Shown here: positions 23,938 to 31,311 of the stretch, piece by piece | Layout: every line of letters begins with the position of its first letter | Numbering within the stretch: position 1 is the first letter of the stretch | Assembly: GCA_002344975.1 (NCBI GenBank) | Contig: DDUV01000034.1 | Span: forward strand, 1 to 37,425 | Length of the DNA: 37,425 bases | Direction of reading: 5' to 3' | Source: Saprospiraceae bacterium UBA2329 | GTDB lineage: Bacteria; Bacteroidota; Bacteroidia; Chitinophagales; Saprospiraceae | The notes under the pieces: generated by a model | Told to the model about the DNA's origin: nothing | What the model saw: the letters and a program-made list of their open reading frames with translations, nothing else | The model's database searches: none | Made by a program: the position numbers and the translations under genes

Positions 23938-25095
23938 ATGAAGCGATGGATCGTCGGCACGGCAATGATATGGATGAGCGCGGCACTCTTTGCCCAGGAG
24001 GCCGGCGTATCTCAAAAATATGCGCAGGCACAGCAGGCCATGCAGCAGTTCCAGTACGAGAAAGCGCTCGAACTGCTGAGTTTTTGCTACCATGCCGAAC
24101 CGACACAGGCCGACTACCTGCTCCAGATAGGGTATTGCAATACGCAATTGGGCCGCTTCAAAGACGCCAAAATGTTCTATCAGCAGGTCTTGCGCTTAGA
24201 TTCAGCGCACATCGGCGCCATCAGTGCATTGGCCGGCATCAGCGAGCGCGAGAGCAATTACCGGCAGGCATTGGACTGGTACTCCCGGCTCATCGCATTG
24301 GACTCGCTCAATAGTTATTACCACAAAAAAGCCGGCCTCGCCCGCCTGCGCCTCGGCGATGGTATGAGCGCAGTGTTCAGCCTGCGCGAAGCATACCTGC
24401 TCAATGATTCCGACTTGGAACTGATGGACCACCTGAGCAGCCTGTACATGGAACTCAACGCCGACAGCAGCGCGGAGATCATCCTGCGCCGGGGCTTGCA
24501 CATAGACCCCGGCAATGTGCGCCTGCTGCACAACAGCGCCCGATTGTACAGCAAGCGCCGCAATCATGCAGCCGTCGTAGGAGCCGTAGAACGCAGCCGA
24601 ACCGAAGGCGACAGCAGCCATTATTACCAGATGGTGCTGGCTGTGGCGTATTTGCAATTGGATAGTTTGGAGGCTGGTATTGCCCTGCTGGAAGATTTGG
24701 AAGCCCAGAATAAAGGCACTGAACATGTGTACGCCTATCTGGGAACGGCCTGGCGAAAGAAGGGCCATGCCGAACGGGCTGAATTTTGGTACAACGAAGC
24801 CATCACTGCCGCCATATCGCCCAAAACGGGCAGTTATTACGCCGATATGGCCGCCATCCGAGCCGAGCAGAAGGATTACAAAAAAGCCGCCGAGCTGTAT
24901 GAGAAAGCATATTCCTACTCCAATCTGCCCAAAGACCTGTTCTTCTGGGCGCAATACAACGATCTGTATTTCAAAGACAAAACGGCAGCGCTGCGCTTGT
25001 ACCAACGCTACCTGAGCACCAACGACAAGGAATACCGCGAGCGCGTGGAAATTCGCGTGCAGCAAATTCGGGAACAACAACATTTCAACAAATAA
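23938..25095 (+). CDS. exported tetratricopeptide repeat protein
   Basis: 385 aa. Signal peptide 1-20 (MIWMSAALFAQ end), then TPR-type helical pairs to the C-terminus. Typical units are QQFQYEKALELLSFCYHAEP, LGRFKDAKMFYQQVLRLDSA, ESNYRQALDWYSRLIALDSL and YKKAAELYEKAYSYSNLP. About eight to nine repeats, probably periplasmic. It is the first gene of a unit with BlaI (6-base gap) and the BlaR1-like protein. TPR proteins scaffold protein-protein contacts, so it may bind the periplasmic part of the BlaR1-like sensor or its ligand; this is inferred from the operon. The start follows the promoter almost directly. Confidence 0.85.
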   Translation: MKRWIVGTAMIWMSAALFAQEAGVSQKYAQAQQAMQQFQYEKALELLSFCYHAEPTQADYLLQIGYCNTQLGRFKDAKMFYQQVLRLDSAHIGAISALAGISERESNYRQALDWYSRLIALDSLNSYYHKKAGLARLRLGDGMSAVFSLREAYLLNDSDLELMDHLSSLYMELNADSSAEIILRRGLHIDPGNVRLLHNSARLYSKRRNHAAVVGAVERSRTEGDSSHYYQMVLAVAYLQLDSLEAGIALLEDLEAQNKGTEHVYAYLGTAWRKKGHAERAEFWYNEAITAAISPKTGSYYADMAAIRAEQKDYKKAAELYEKAYSYSNLPKDLFFWAQYNDLYFKDKTAALRLYQRYLSTNDKEYRERVEIRVQQIREQQHFNK

Positions 25096-25101
25096 CCAAC
25101 G

Positions 25102-25470
25102 ATGACAACACTGACCAAAGCCGAAGAGGAAATCATGCAGATCATCTGGCGATTGGAACGATGCACCGTGAGCGATGTACGCGACAGCATAGCCCAAACC
25201 GAGGGCAGCAAGCCGCCGCATAGCACCATTTCTACCATTGTGCGCATCTTAGAGGAGAAGGGGTTTCTGGGGCACAAAGCGTATGGCCGCACCTACGAGT
25301 ATTTTCCGTTGGTGCAGAAGGCCGATTACACCAAGCGCAGTATCAACAAATTGGTCAGCGACTACTTCGATGGCTCTGTGAACCGGCTCGTCTCCTTCCT
25401 CGTGGAAGAAGAAAAGCTCAACGCAGAGGAATTGAACCAACTGCTGAAACAATTGGATGACAATCAATAG
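25102..25470 (+). CDS. BlaI/MecI/CopY family transcriptional repressor
   Basis: 122 aa. N-terminal winged helix typical of BlaI: TLTKAEEEIMQIIWRLERCT, VSDVRDSI, STISTIVRILEEKGFLGHK and YGRTYEYFPLV. The helical dimerisation domain follows (YFDGSVNRLVSFLVEEEKL). Family members repress target operons as dimers until cleaved by, or released through, the M56 membrane protease encoded next to them. Its stop codon lies in one of two 13-bp direct repeats (25467-25479 and 25576-25588) that flank hairpin repeat copy 2. The likely operator is the palindrome upstream of the TPR gene. The signal need not be a beta-lactam: Bacteroidota have many such pairs with unknown inducers. Confidence 0.93.
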   Translation: MTTLTKAEEEIMQIIWRLERCTVSDVRDSIAQTEGSKPPHSTISTIVRILEEKGFLGHKAYGRTYEYFPLVQKADYTKRSINKLVSDYFDGSVNRLVSFLVEEEKLNAEELNQLLKQLDDNQ

Positions 25471-25588
25471 CTTGAGGCTTGATACAGTGTAAAAGTTGAT
25501 TCGACAGGTTAGTGAAGGGGTGACTCAGCCAAGATCACAGCCCGCAGTCACCCCTTCACTACGAATACTATACTTATAGCTTGAGGCT
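25467..25588. repeat. 13-bp direct repeats flanking hairpin copy 2
   Basis: ATAGCTTGAGGCT at 25467-25479 and again at 25576-25588. The hairpin element (25510-25561) lies between them. They may mark insertion of the element or a local duplication. Confidence 0.6.
25510..25561. repeat. dispersed hairpin repeat, copy 2
   Basis: 16-bp perfect arms TAGTGAAGGGGTGACT (25510-25525) and complement (25546-25561), loop 20 bases. The loop matches the reverse complement of copy 1's loop at 17 of 20 positions. It sits between blaI and the blaR1-like gene, where a stable hairpin could lower expression of the second gene. Confidence 0.85.
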
Positions 25589-25614
25589 GATTACAAAAGC
25601 AAAAACAACTCGCC

Positions 25615-27927
25615 ATGCTGGAATACGCCGTTCTCACCACCCTGTACTGGGCCGCGTTTTATGGTCTGTACATGTTGGCCCTCAGACGCCACACCTTTTT
25701 TCGGCTCAACCGGAGCTACCTCCTCGCTGCTTTGGCCGCCGGTTTGATACTGCCCCTGCTCGACGGCATACAGTGGCCGAGGCCGGAAACAGCAGAAGCA
25801 CAGGCATTTTATGTGGCGCCGGTCGTGGCCGGTTTCGACGCCATCAACACCTGGGAGGCCGTCATCACCGCAGCGCCTGTGGAGAAAGCATTTCCCTGGA
25901 AAACGGTACTGCTCATCATCTATCTGATGGGCGCCGTCTTAGGAACAATACGCCTGACGACAGGATTGGGCAAGCTATGGAAACTTTGGCAATCGGGCGA
26001 ACGCACCCGCATCGGCGGACGGCGCGTGGTGCTCACCCGTAGCCCGCACCTGCCCTTTTCTTTTGCACACACCATCTTCCTGTGGCGCAACGAGCAATGG
26101 ACGCCCGAAGAAGAGGCCGACATCCTGCGGCACGAACAGGCACACATCAGCGACGGGCATACGGTGGATGTGTTGCTGCTCGAACTGCTGGGCATTATTT
26201 TTTGGTTCAGCCCTCCGCTGTATCTGTATCGCAAGGCCCTCCGCCTGGTACACGAATACATTGCCGACGCGGAAGTCCTGCGCACCCGTCACCGCAGCGA
26301 ATACGGGCGGCTGCTCATTCGGCAGGCCGTTCCGGGCTTGCAAATTGCTATTGCACATTCATTTCATTCATCTTTAAAACAGCGAATTTCTATGATGACT
26401 AAAACAAAAACCAAAGCTGCCGCCCGTTGGCAGTACCTCGCAGCCCTGCCTCTGGCACTGGGGCTGATGCTCCTGTTCTCGCAGCGCAGCGCCATTGCGG
26501 CGGCATTGCCGGAACTGCCGGCCATCACGATGGAGATCGGCGACACCACCGATGTTTACAAAGTGGTGGAGGAAATGCCACGCTTCTCAGGATGCGAGGA
26601 GGAAGCCACGGTTGAAGCCCGCAAAGCCTGCGCCGACAAACAAATGCTGGAGTTCATCTATAAAAACCTAGACTACCCGACCCAAGCTCGCGACAAAAAA
26701 ATAGAGGGTACAGTGGTCGTTTCCTTTATTATTGAGAAAGACGGCTCCGTTTCTGGTGCAGAGATTAAGAAAGAAATCGGCGGAGGCTGCGGCGACGAAG
26801 TATTGCGGGTAGTGGGCCTGATGCCCCGCTGGATTCCCGGCAAACAAAAAGGCGAAACGGTGCGGGTGCAGTTCATGCTGCCGGTGCGGTTCAAACTGGA
26901 AACTGCCGCCGACCAAAAAGAAGTCATAGCCGATCACAGCATCGTTTATGATTTTGAGAAAAAAGAGTTGAAAACATCCGTGAAGGGCACACCGTTGGTC
27001 ATTGCCTTGCGGGATGAAAAATCCGACAACAAGCCCTTAGTCTATGTCAATGGCGAACGGCTTTCCAATGGGGAAACCGATTTAAATCAAATCAACCCCG
27101 ACAACATCAAAGAAGTCAGTGTGCTCAAAGGCGAATCTGCCATTGCTTTTGCCGGACAGGAAGGCAAAAACGGCGTCATCCTCATCACGCTGTACAAGCC
27201 GGGCGAAAAACCGGTGAAAGTGCCGGTTAAAGAAGGTGACAAGCAATTGGGCGCCCTTTCACCCCTGTCTGCACAAAATACCGGCGAAGTGGAGCTTTTC
27301 AAAATGGTTGAGGAAATGCCGCGCTTCCCCGGCTGCGAAGACAACAACAAAAGCTGCGCCGACAAAAAAATGCTGGAGTTCATCTACCAAAACCTGCGCT
27401 ACCCGGCACTGGCCCGCGAAAACGGCGTGGAAGGCACCGTGGTGGTGAGTTTTATCGTAGAGAAAAACGGTAAAATCACCGAGCCGAAAATCGTGCGCGA
27501 AATCGGCGGCGGCTGCGGAGACGAAGTAATGCGCGTGGTAAACCTCATGCCTACCTGGATTCCCGGCAAACAAAGAGGCGAGGTGGTGCGCGTGCAGTAT
27601 AACCTGCCCGTGCGCTTCCAACTCGAAAGTGGGGAAAAGGCCGGCAATGCTGCCAATGCTGCTCCCAAAGTGCTCCCGGTGGAAAATTTCAAAATTTTCC
27701 CCAATCCGAGCAAAGGCCGTTTTACCATGAGCTTCAGCGCGCCGCAGAAGACCACTGAAATTCAGGTGCTCAACACACAGGGCAGCGCTGTTTTTTCACG
27801 AGTTCTGAATGATTTCCCCGGCACTTTCCGCGAGGAGATAGACTTGGGCAAAGCGCCCAAAGGCAACTATGTGATCGTGATATCGCAGGGCGAGTTGGTG
27901 CATACCGCCAATTTTGTGAAACAGTAA
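25615..27927 (+). CDS. BlaR1-like M56 metallopeptidase fused to two TonB_C modules, a plug-like segment and a T9SS sorting domain
   Basis: 770 aa. Residues 1-300: M56 domain with membrane spans near 5-20, 35-50, 100-115, 185-205 and 272-290, and the zinc motif HEQAH (173-177). Residues about 311-435: TonB C-terminal-type module (EEMPRFSGCEEE, GTVVVSFIIEKDGSV, GGGCGDEVLRVVGLMPRWIP). Residues about 455-530: segment resembling a receptor plug (KPLVYVNGERL, VSVLKGESAIAFAG, GVILITLYKPGE). Residues about 561-675: second TonB_C module, closely similar to the first. Residues about 690-770: type A T9SS C-terminal domain (FKIFPNPSKGRFTMSF, LGKAPKGNYVIVI). It should sense a periplasmic signal and act on BlaI. 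A T9SS signal on a polytopic inner-membrane protein is odd. A strong terminator follows. Confidence 0.85.
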   Translation: MLEYAVLTTLYWAAFYGLYMLALRRHTFFRLNRSYLLAALAAGLILPLLDGIQWPRPETAEAQAFYVAPVVAGFDAINTWEAVITAAPVEKAFPWKTVLLIIYLMGAVLGTIRLTTGLGKLWKLWQSGERTRIGGRRVVLTRSPHLPFSFAHTIFLWRNEQWTPEEEADILRHEQAHISDGHTVDVLLLELLGIIFWFSPPLYLYRKALRLVHEYIADAEVLRTRHRSEYGRLLIRQAVPGLQIAIAHSFHSSLKQRISMMTKTKTKAAARWQYLAALPLALGLMLLFSQRSAIAAALPELPAITMEIGDTTDVYKVVEEMPRFSGCEEEATVEARKACADKQMLEFIYKNLDYPTQARDKKIEGTVVVSFIIEKDGSVSGAEIKKEIGGGCGDEVLRVVGLMPRWIPGKQKGETVRVQFMLPVRFKLETAADQKEVIADHSIVYDFEKKELKTSVKGTPLVIALRDEKSDNKPLVYVNGERLSNGETDLNQINPDNIKEVSVLKGESAIAFAGQEGKNGVILITLYKPGEKPVKVPVKEGDKQLGALSPLSAQNTGEVELFKMVEEMPRFPGCEDNNKSCADKKMLEFIYQNLRYPALARENGVEGTVVVSFIVEKNGKITEPKIVREIGGGCGDEVMRVVNLMPTWIPGKQRGEVVRVQYNLPVRFQLESGEKAGNAANAAPKVLPVENFKIFPNPSKGRFTMSFSAPQKTTEIQVLNTQGSAVFSRVLNDFPGTFREEIDLGKAPKGNYVIVISQGELVHTANFVKQ

Positions 27928-27949
27928 CGAGGATTTTGTTCTGACCTAA

Positions 27950-27986
27950 AAGGAGCCTGTTGGTACATCACCGGCAGGCTCTTTTT
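27950..27986 (+). terminator. rho-independent terminator of the blaI-blaR1-like operon
   Basis: GAGCCTG (27953-27959) pairs with CAGGCTC (27975-27981), extended by A-T pairs, and is followed by TTTTT (27982-27986). It lies about 25 bases after the stop of the BlaR1-like gene. Confidence 0.75.
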
Positions 27987-28031
27987 GTTGGGGTTGATTG
28001 AAGGGTCTCATCAAAAAAAAGGGCGAGTGCT

Positions 28032-29144
28032 CTACATTTTGTTCAACAAGATCACGCTGATTTCAGGGTCGGCCAACACGGTTTTCAGGCTTGGATTGGG
28101 AGATTGAATGATGTCTTGCAGCATGGCCAATCGAAGGTCGTTGGGCAAAAACGGCATTTTGATAAAAGAGCGGATATTGGCCACCTCGGCATCACTCGGC
28201 TTAGAATTTCGAACGTTGAGAAAGTTAACCAATCGGGTACACAAGGTTGCCATAATGTCCACCCGGAAGATGTCTTGCCTGACGGTTCGTTCAATGCGCT
28301 GTTGCACTTCCGTTTTAAAATTATCGGCCTTCAGGATTTCCTCCGGCGCAATCAGTTCGCTCAGATTGTGCTGAACATAAGTCAAAAAAGAGACCGCAGT
28401 TTCATCGTCCAAACACGAATCGGCCAGCATTTGCACTAAGGCCAATTCGTCTTTCAGATTGGGAATCAGCTTGATGGCCTCAAAAAACTGCACCAATGAA
28501 CGCGGCGTACTGCGCCGACCGGAAGCCAGCTCCGGATAAGTGAGCACAAAATTGATGCCGCGTGGATCCACGCCGCTTTGTTCGGCCCAAAGCGCCCAGA
28601 CCTTTACATCAAACCTCATGGTGACGTGCATCATGCGGGTGAGCATGGCATCGTCCATCGGCGTCACGGAGTAGTCGCCGCCATCCGGGTTGGCAGTCAA
28701 TATGATTTGCCAGAACGGGGGCAGTTTCCAACTCACCAACTCGAAGTTTTGCAACAACTGCATGATGCCCCGCAAAATGCGATCATCGGCCCGGTTCACG
28801 TCGTCAATGAGCAAAATGCCCGGCCCCTCGCCCTTCGGCGCCCAATCCGGCGCTCTGAAAACCGTATGGTCGCCCACTATGGCAGGCATTCCGATGAGGT
28901 CGCCCATTTCTTCAAACTGCGCCGGCGCGATGTAGGCAAAGTCATACTTGTTCTCCTCGGCGATGGCTCTGACCAACTCCGTTTTCCCGATTCCGTGCGT
29001 CCCCCAGATGCAAACGGGTGTTCGGCGCCCGCCTGATCGTTCATTTTCTATATTGGCACGAATGACGTGTTCTACAAATCTCCTGACCTCCCCTGCATGG
29101 GCCTCGGTGCCGTAGTAGATGTAATCGTGCGCTGATTTCGCCAT
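28032..29144 (-). CDS. second MoxR-like AAA+ ATPase, orphan
   Basis: 370 aa from the ATG at 29144; the upstream in-frame ATG at 29174 lies within the -7 element described below and would add a Gln/His-rich tail. Walker A GTHGIGKT (48-55), Walker B ILLIDDVNRAD (110-120), sensor 1 TANPDGG (150-156) and Arg170 of MLTRMMHV as a likely Arg finger. The GDLIGMP loop and the DVNRAD Walker B are shared with MoxR/NorQ/CbbQ-type ATPases, which work with VWA-domain partners to activate target enzymes. No such partner is within several kilobases, so the target is unknown. The C-terminal helical lid is about 130 residues. Monocistronic. Confidence 0.87.
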   Translation of the reverse strand: MAKSAHDYIYYGTEAHAGEVRRFVEHVIRANIENERSGGRRTPVCIWGTHGIGKTELVRAIAEENKYDFAYIAPAQFEEMGDLIGMPAIVGDHTVFRAPDWAPKGEGPGILLIDDVNRADDRILRGIMQLLQNFELVSWKLPPFWQIILTANPDGGDYSVTPMDDAMLTRMMHVTMRFDVKVWALWAEQSGVDPRGINFVLTYPELASGRRSTPRSLVQFFEAIKLIPNLKDELALVQMLADSCLDDETAVSFLTYVQHNLSELIAPEEILKADNFKTEVQQRIERTVRQDIFRVDIMATLCTRLVNFLNVRNSKPSDAEVANIRSFIKMPFLPNDLRLAMLQDIIQSPNPSLKTVLADPEISVILLNKM

Positions 29145-29171
29145 GCTGCCTGAATGTTGATGTTGCAATTG

Positions 29172-29179
29172 CAAAGATA
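29172..29179 (-). promoter_or_regulatory. candidate -7 element for the orphan MoxR gene
   Basis: On the minus strand TATCTTTG (29179-29172) matches TAnnTTTG, 27 bases before the chosen ATG at 29144. It lies next to the stop of the glucosaminidase gene. It supports the downstream ATG as the true start. No clear -33 TTG at ideal spacing. Confidence 0.45.
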
Positions 29180-29181
29180 CA

Positions 29182-30003
29182 TCAACGGTCGTAGTCGTGC
29201 AGGTCCAATTCGCGAATCAGATTGATGAGTTTGCCGGCGTAGTTGGGGTCGGTGGCATAGCCGGCAGTTTTCAGCCCCTTTGCCCAGGAAACATAATCGT
29301 CGTCTCTGTATTGGTACAAAAACTTGTATCTGGAACCTTGCAGTAAAGTACTGTGCGCCTTGAAGCTCTCTGAGGGCGATTTGTATTTTCTGAAAAAATC
29401 CTTGTGCGTGTCGTCTGTATAGTTGGAACAATGGCCTCTCTTGCAAGTCCGGGAAAAGCATTTGATACCGAAATGATTGTTGTTGTCCACTGCTAAGCGG
29501 CTTTCACCGGCGTCGCTTTCCAGTAAACCCTGCGCCAGCGTGATACTGGCCGGGATGCCGTGTTTGGCCATTTCGGCTTGCGCATATTTGGCATATTGCT
29601 TCACATAAGCCTTCATTTTTTTGATCTTTTCCGCCTTCTTAGCCTCCGAATCCAATTCGCCGTCAAAAGGCATGTTGGAAAAAGTGTTGGCCGCGTTAGA
29701 ATCGGTTTTCTGCTTTTTCGGAGCTTTTTTACGGGCGGGTTCTTCTTTCAGCGAGGTGTTCACGGCTCTGGGAGCATCGGAAAACGCATTGCCGGCAGAT
29801 GCAGCGATGTGTTGCGCCGATTGTGCGGCATCGTTGGTGAATTCCAAATCTATGCTGATGTCTTTGCAAAGAAAGATGTAGGCGATGATGACCGCCAGGC
29901 CTATTTTTCCCCAGAGATTTTTCCTCGTCGGCTTTGCCATTGCTGCCAGTTTGTGCAACATGTCTGAAAAAGTACCGGGCACATAAGGTATCGGCTTGCT
30001 CAT
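29182..30003 (-). CDS. GH73-type glucosaminidase (peptidoglycan hydrolase)
   Basis: 273 aa. Cytoplasmic N-terminus (1-30), one membrane span (about 33-47, GKIGLAVIIAYIFLC), a long Lys/Ala-rich linker (50-130), then a GH73 mannosyl-glycoprotein endo-beta-N-acetylglucosaminidase domain (about 133-270). The catalytic Glu is E162 in LAQGLLESDAGESRLA. The substrate-groove motif NNNHFGIKCF follows, then DFFRKYKSPSESFKAHSTLL and WAKGLKTAGYATDPNYAGKL, as in FlgJ-like enzymes. It would cut beta-1,4 bonds between GlcNAc and MurNAc in the periplasm, anchored to the inner membrane. Its neighbours do not explain which wall process it serves. The promoter is at 30040-30072. Confidence 0.9.
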   Translation of the reverse strand: MSKPIPYVPGTFSDMLHKLAAMAKPTRKNLWGKIGLAVIIAYIFLCKDISIDLEFTNDAAQSAQHIAASAGNAFSDAPRAVNTSLKEEPARKKAPKKQKTDSNAANTFSNMPFDGELDSEAKKAEKIKKMKAYVKQYAKYAQAEMAKHGIPASITLAQGLLESDAGESRLAVDNNNHFGIKCFSRTCKRGHCSNYTDDTHKDFFRKYKSPSESFKAHSTLLQGSRYKFLYQYRDDDYVSWAKGLKTAGYATDPNYAGKLINLIRELDLHDYDR

Positions 30004-30039
30004 GACTTCTGTTTTTTATTGGTTCAAACAATGATGGCA

Positions 30040-30072
30040 CAAATATAAAACAAATTGTTTTTTAAAAACAAA
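30040..30072 (-). promoter_or_regulatory. promoter of the glucosaminidase gene
   Basis: On the minus strand TTTG (30072-30069), 21 bases, then TATATTTG (30047-30040) fit the Bacteroidota -33/-7 consensus. The -7 ends 37 bases before the ATG at 30003. The region is very AT-rich. Confidence 0.6.
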
Positions 30073-30170
30073 TTAAAACAAAAATTTTATTTAAAAATAC
30101 ACATTCCTCACCCCTCGATTTTCTTTTCCAATAAAAAACCTCCGACAAGAACTCCCCGCAATAAGTTTGC

Positions 30171-30178
30171 TACCTTTG
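30171..30178 (+). promoter_or_regulatory. candidate -7 element for prs
   Basis: TACCTTTG matches TAnnTTTG exactly; the same octamer is used before the TPR-blaI operon. It ends 32 bases before the prs ATG. No clear TTG at the -33 position. Confidence 0.45.
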
Positions 30179-30209
30179 TGGCCCATCAGAAACAACCTTC
30201 CAACAACTG

Positions 30210-31145
30210 ATGAGCGATATTAAACTCTTTTCCGGCGTTTCTTCCCGACATTTGGCTGAACGCATTGCCTTTTATTTTGGCAAAGAATTGGGAAACATTC
30301 AGGTCAACCGTTTCAGCGACGGCGAGATGCAGCCTGTGATCAATGAATCTGTCAGGGGCGATTTCGTTTTTTTCATCCAGTCCACCATTCCGCCATCCGA
30401 CAACCTGATGGAATTACTGCTGATGATTGACGCTGCCCGGAGAGCTTCGGCGGGCTATATCACCGCGGTGATTCCCTATTTCGGATATGCCCGTCAGGAC
30501 AGAAAAGACAAGCCCCGCGTGCCGATTTCCGCCAAACTCATTGCCACCCTTTTGGAAGCCGCCGGCGCCAACCGCGTGATGACGATGGACCTGCACGCCG
30601 ACCAAATACAGGGATTCTTTGATATTCCTGTTGACCACCTGCGCAGCGAGGCCATTTATATGCCTTACCTCAAGGAGCAAAATCTGGGCAATGTCATCTT
30701 CGCCTCTCCGGATGTGGGGGGAGTGAAGCGCGCCCGTACTTACTCCAAATATTTCAAAACCGAGTTGGTCATTTGCGATAAATACCGCGAGAAAGCCAAT
30801 CAAGTGGCGGGTATGACGGTCATTGGCGATGTGTCGGGGGCGGATGTGATTTTGGTGGATGATTTGGTGGACACAGCCGGCACCTTGTGCAAGGCGGCAC
30901 AGGCCATCATGGACAAAGGCGCCAACAGCGTGCGGGCGCTCTGCACGCACCCGGTTTTGTCGGGCAATGCCTATGAAAATATCGAAAATTCTGTCCTCAC
31001 GGAACTCATGGTTTGCGACACCATCCCCATGAGACAAACCTCGCCCAAAATCAACGTGCTCAGTACGGCCATGCTTTTTTCGCGGGCCATTCGCAACATG
31101 CACGAACACAGGTCTATCTCTGCCCTTTTTCTGGAAGGGCTTTGA
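30210..31145 (+). CDS. prs: ribose-phosphate pyrophosphokinase (PRPP synthetase)
   Basis: 311 aa, standard length. Conserved blocks: NRFSDGEMQPVINESVRG (about 33-50), the ATP loop YFGYARQDRKDKPRVPISAK (about 90-109), the PRPP synthetase signature MDLHADQIQGFFDIPVDHL (about 126-144) and the ribose-phosphate/PRPP-binding loop VILVDDLVDTAGTL (about 215-228). It makes PRPP from ribose 5-phosphate and ATP for purine, pyrimidine, histidine, tryptophan and NAD synthesis, in the cytoplasm. No ctc/rplY gene follows, unlike in many Bacteroidota. The reading frame closes within a small hairpin (31122-31140). Confidence 0.96.
   Translation: MSDIKLFSGVSSRHLAERIAFYFGKELGNIQVNRFSDGEMQPVINESVRGDFVFFIQSTIPPSDNLMELLLMIDAARRASAGYITAVIPYFGYARQDRKDKPRVPISAKLIATLLEAAGANRVMTMDLHADQIQGFFDIPVDHLRSEAIYMPYLKEQNLGNVIFASPDVGGVKRARTYSKYFKTELVICDKYREKANQVAGMTVIGDVSGADVILVDDLVDTAGTLCKAAQAIMDKGANSVRALCTHPVLSGNAYENIENSVLTELMVCDTIPMRQTSPKINVLSTAMLFSRAIRNMHEHRSISALFLEGL
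31122..31143 (+). terminator. possible weak terminator overlapping the prs stop
   Basis: GCCCTT (31122-31127) / AAGGGC (31135-31140) with a 7-base loop, followed by only TTT. It overlaps the prs stop codon (31143-31145), so it may be incidental. Confidence 0.3.
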
Positions 31146-31311
31146 CGGGGTTCTGTCTGCCGACGCTGTGTGTTGATCGAACAAAAAAGCAGGGCAGCGC
31201 GTAGTTGACTTACCTTCGGCCTGCTCTGTACTGCATCCATCATTGCCTGCAGGGCAACAGTTGGGTCAAGGATTCAGCTTCCTTGACTTTTCACAGGTAA
31301 AACATTTCGTT

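Noticed and set aside
25102..27927. Calling the BlaI/M56 pair a beta-lactam resistance system
   Set aside because: There is no beta-lactamase gene and no penicillin-sensor domain in the M56 protein; its periplasmic part is TonB_C-type, so the inducer is unknown.
31187..31227. Minus-strand terminator-like hairpin (AGCAGG / CCTGCT with T-run)
   Set aside because: No minus-strand gene lies upstream within more than a kilobase, and the stem has a bulge; probably chance.
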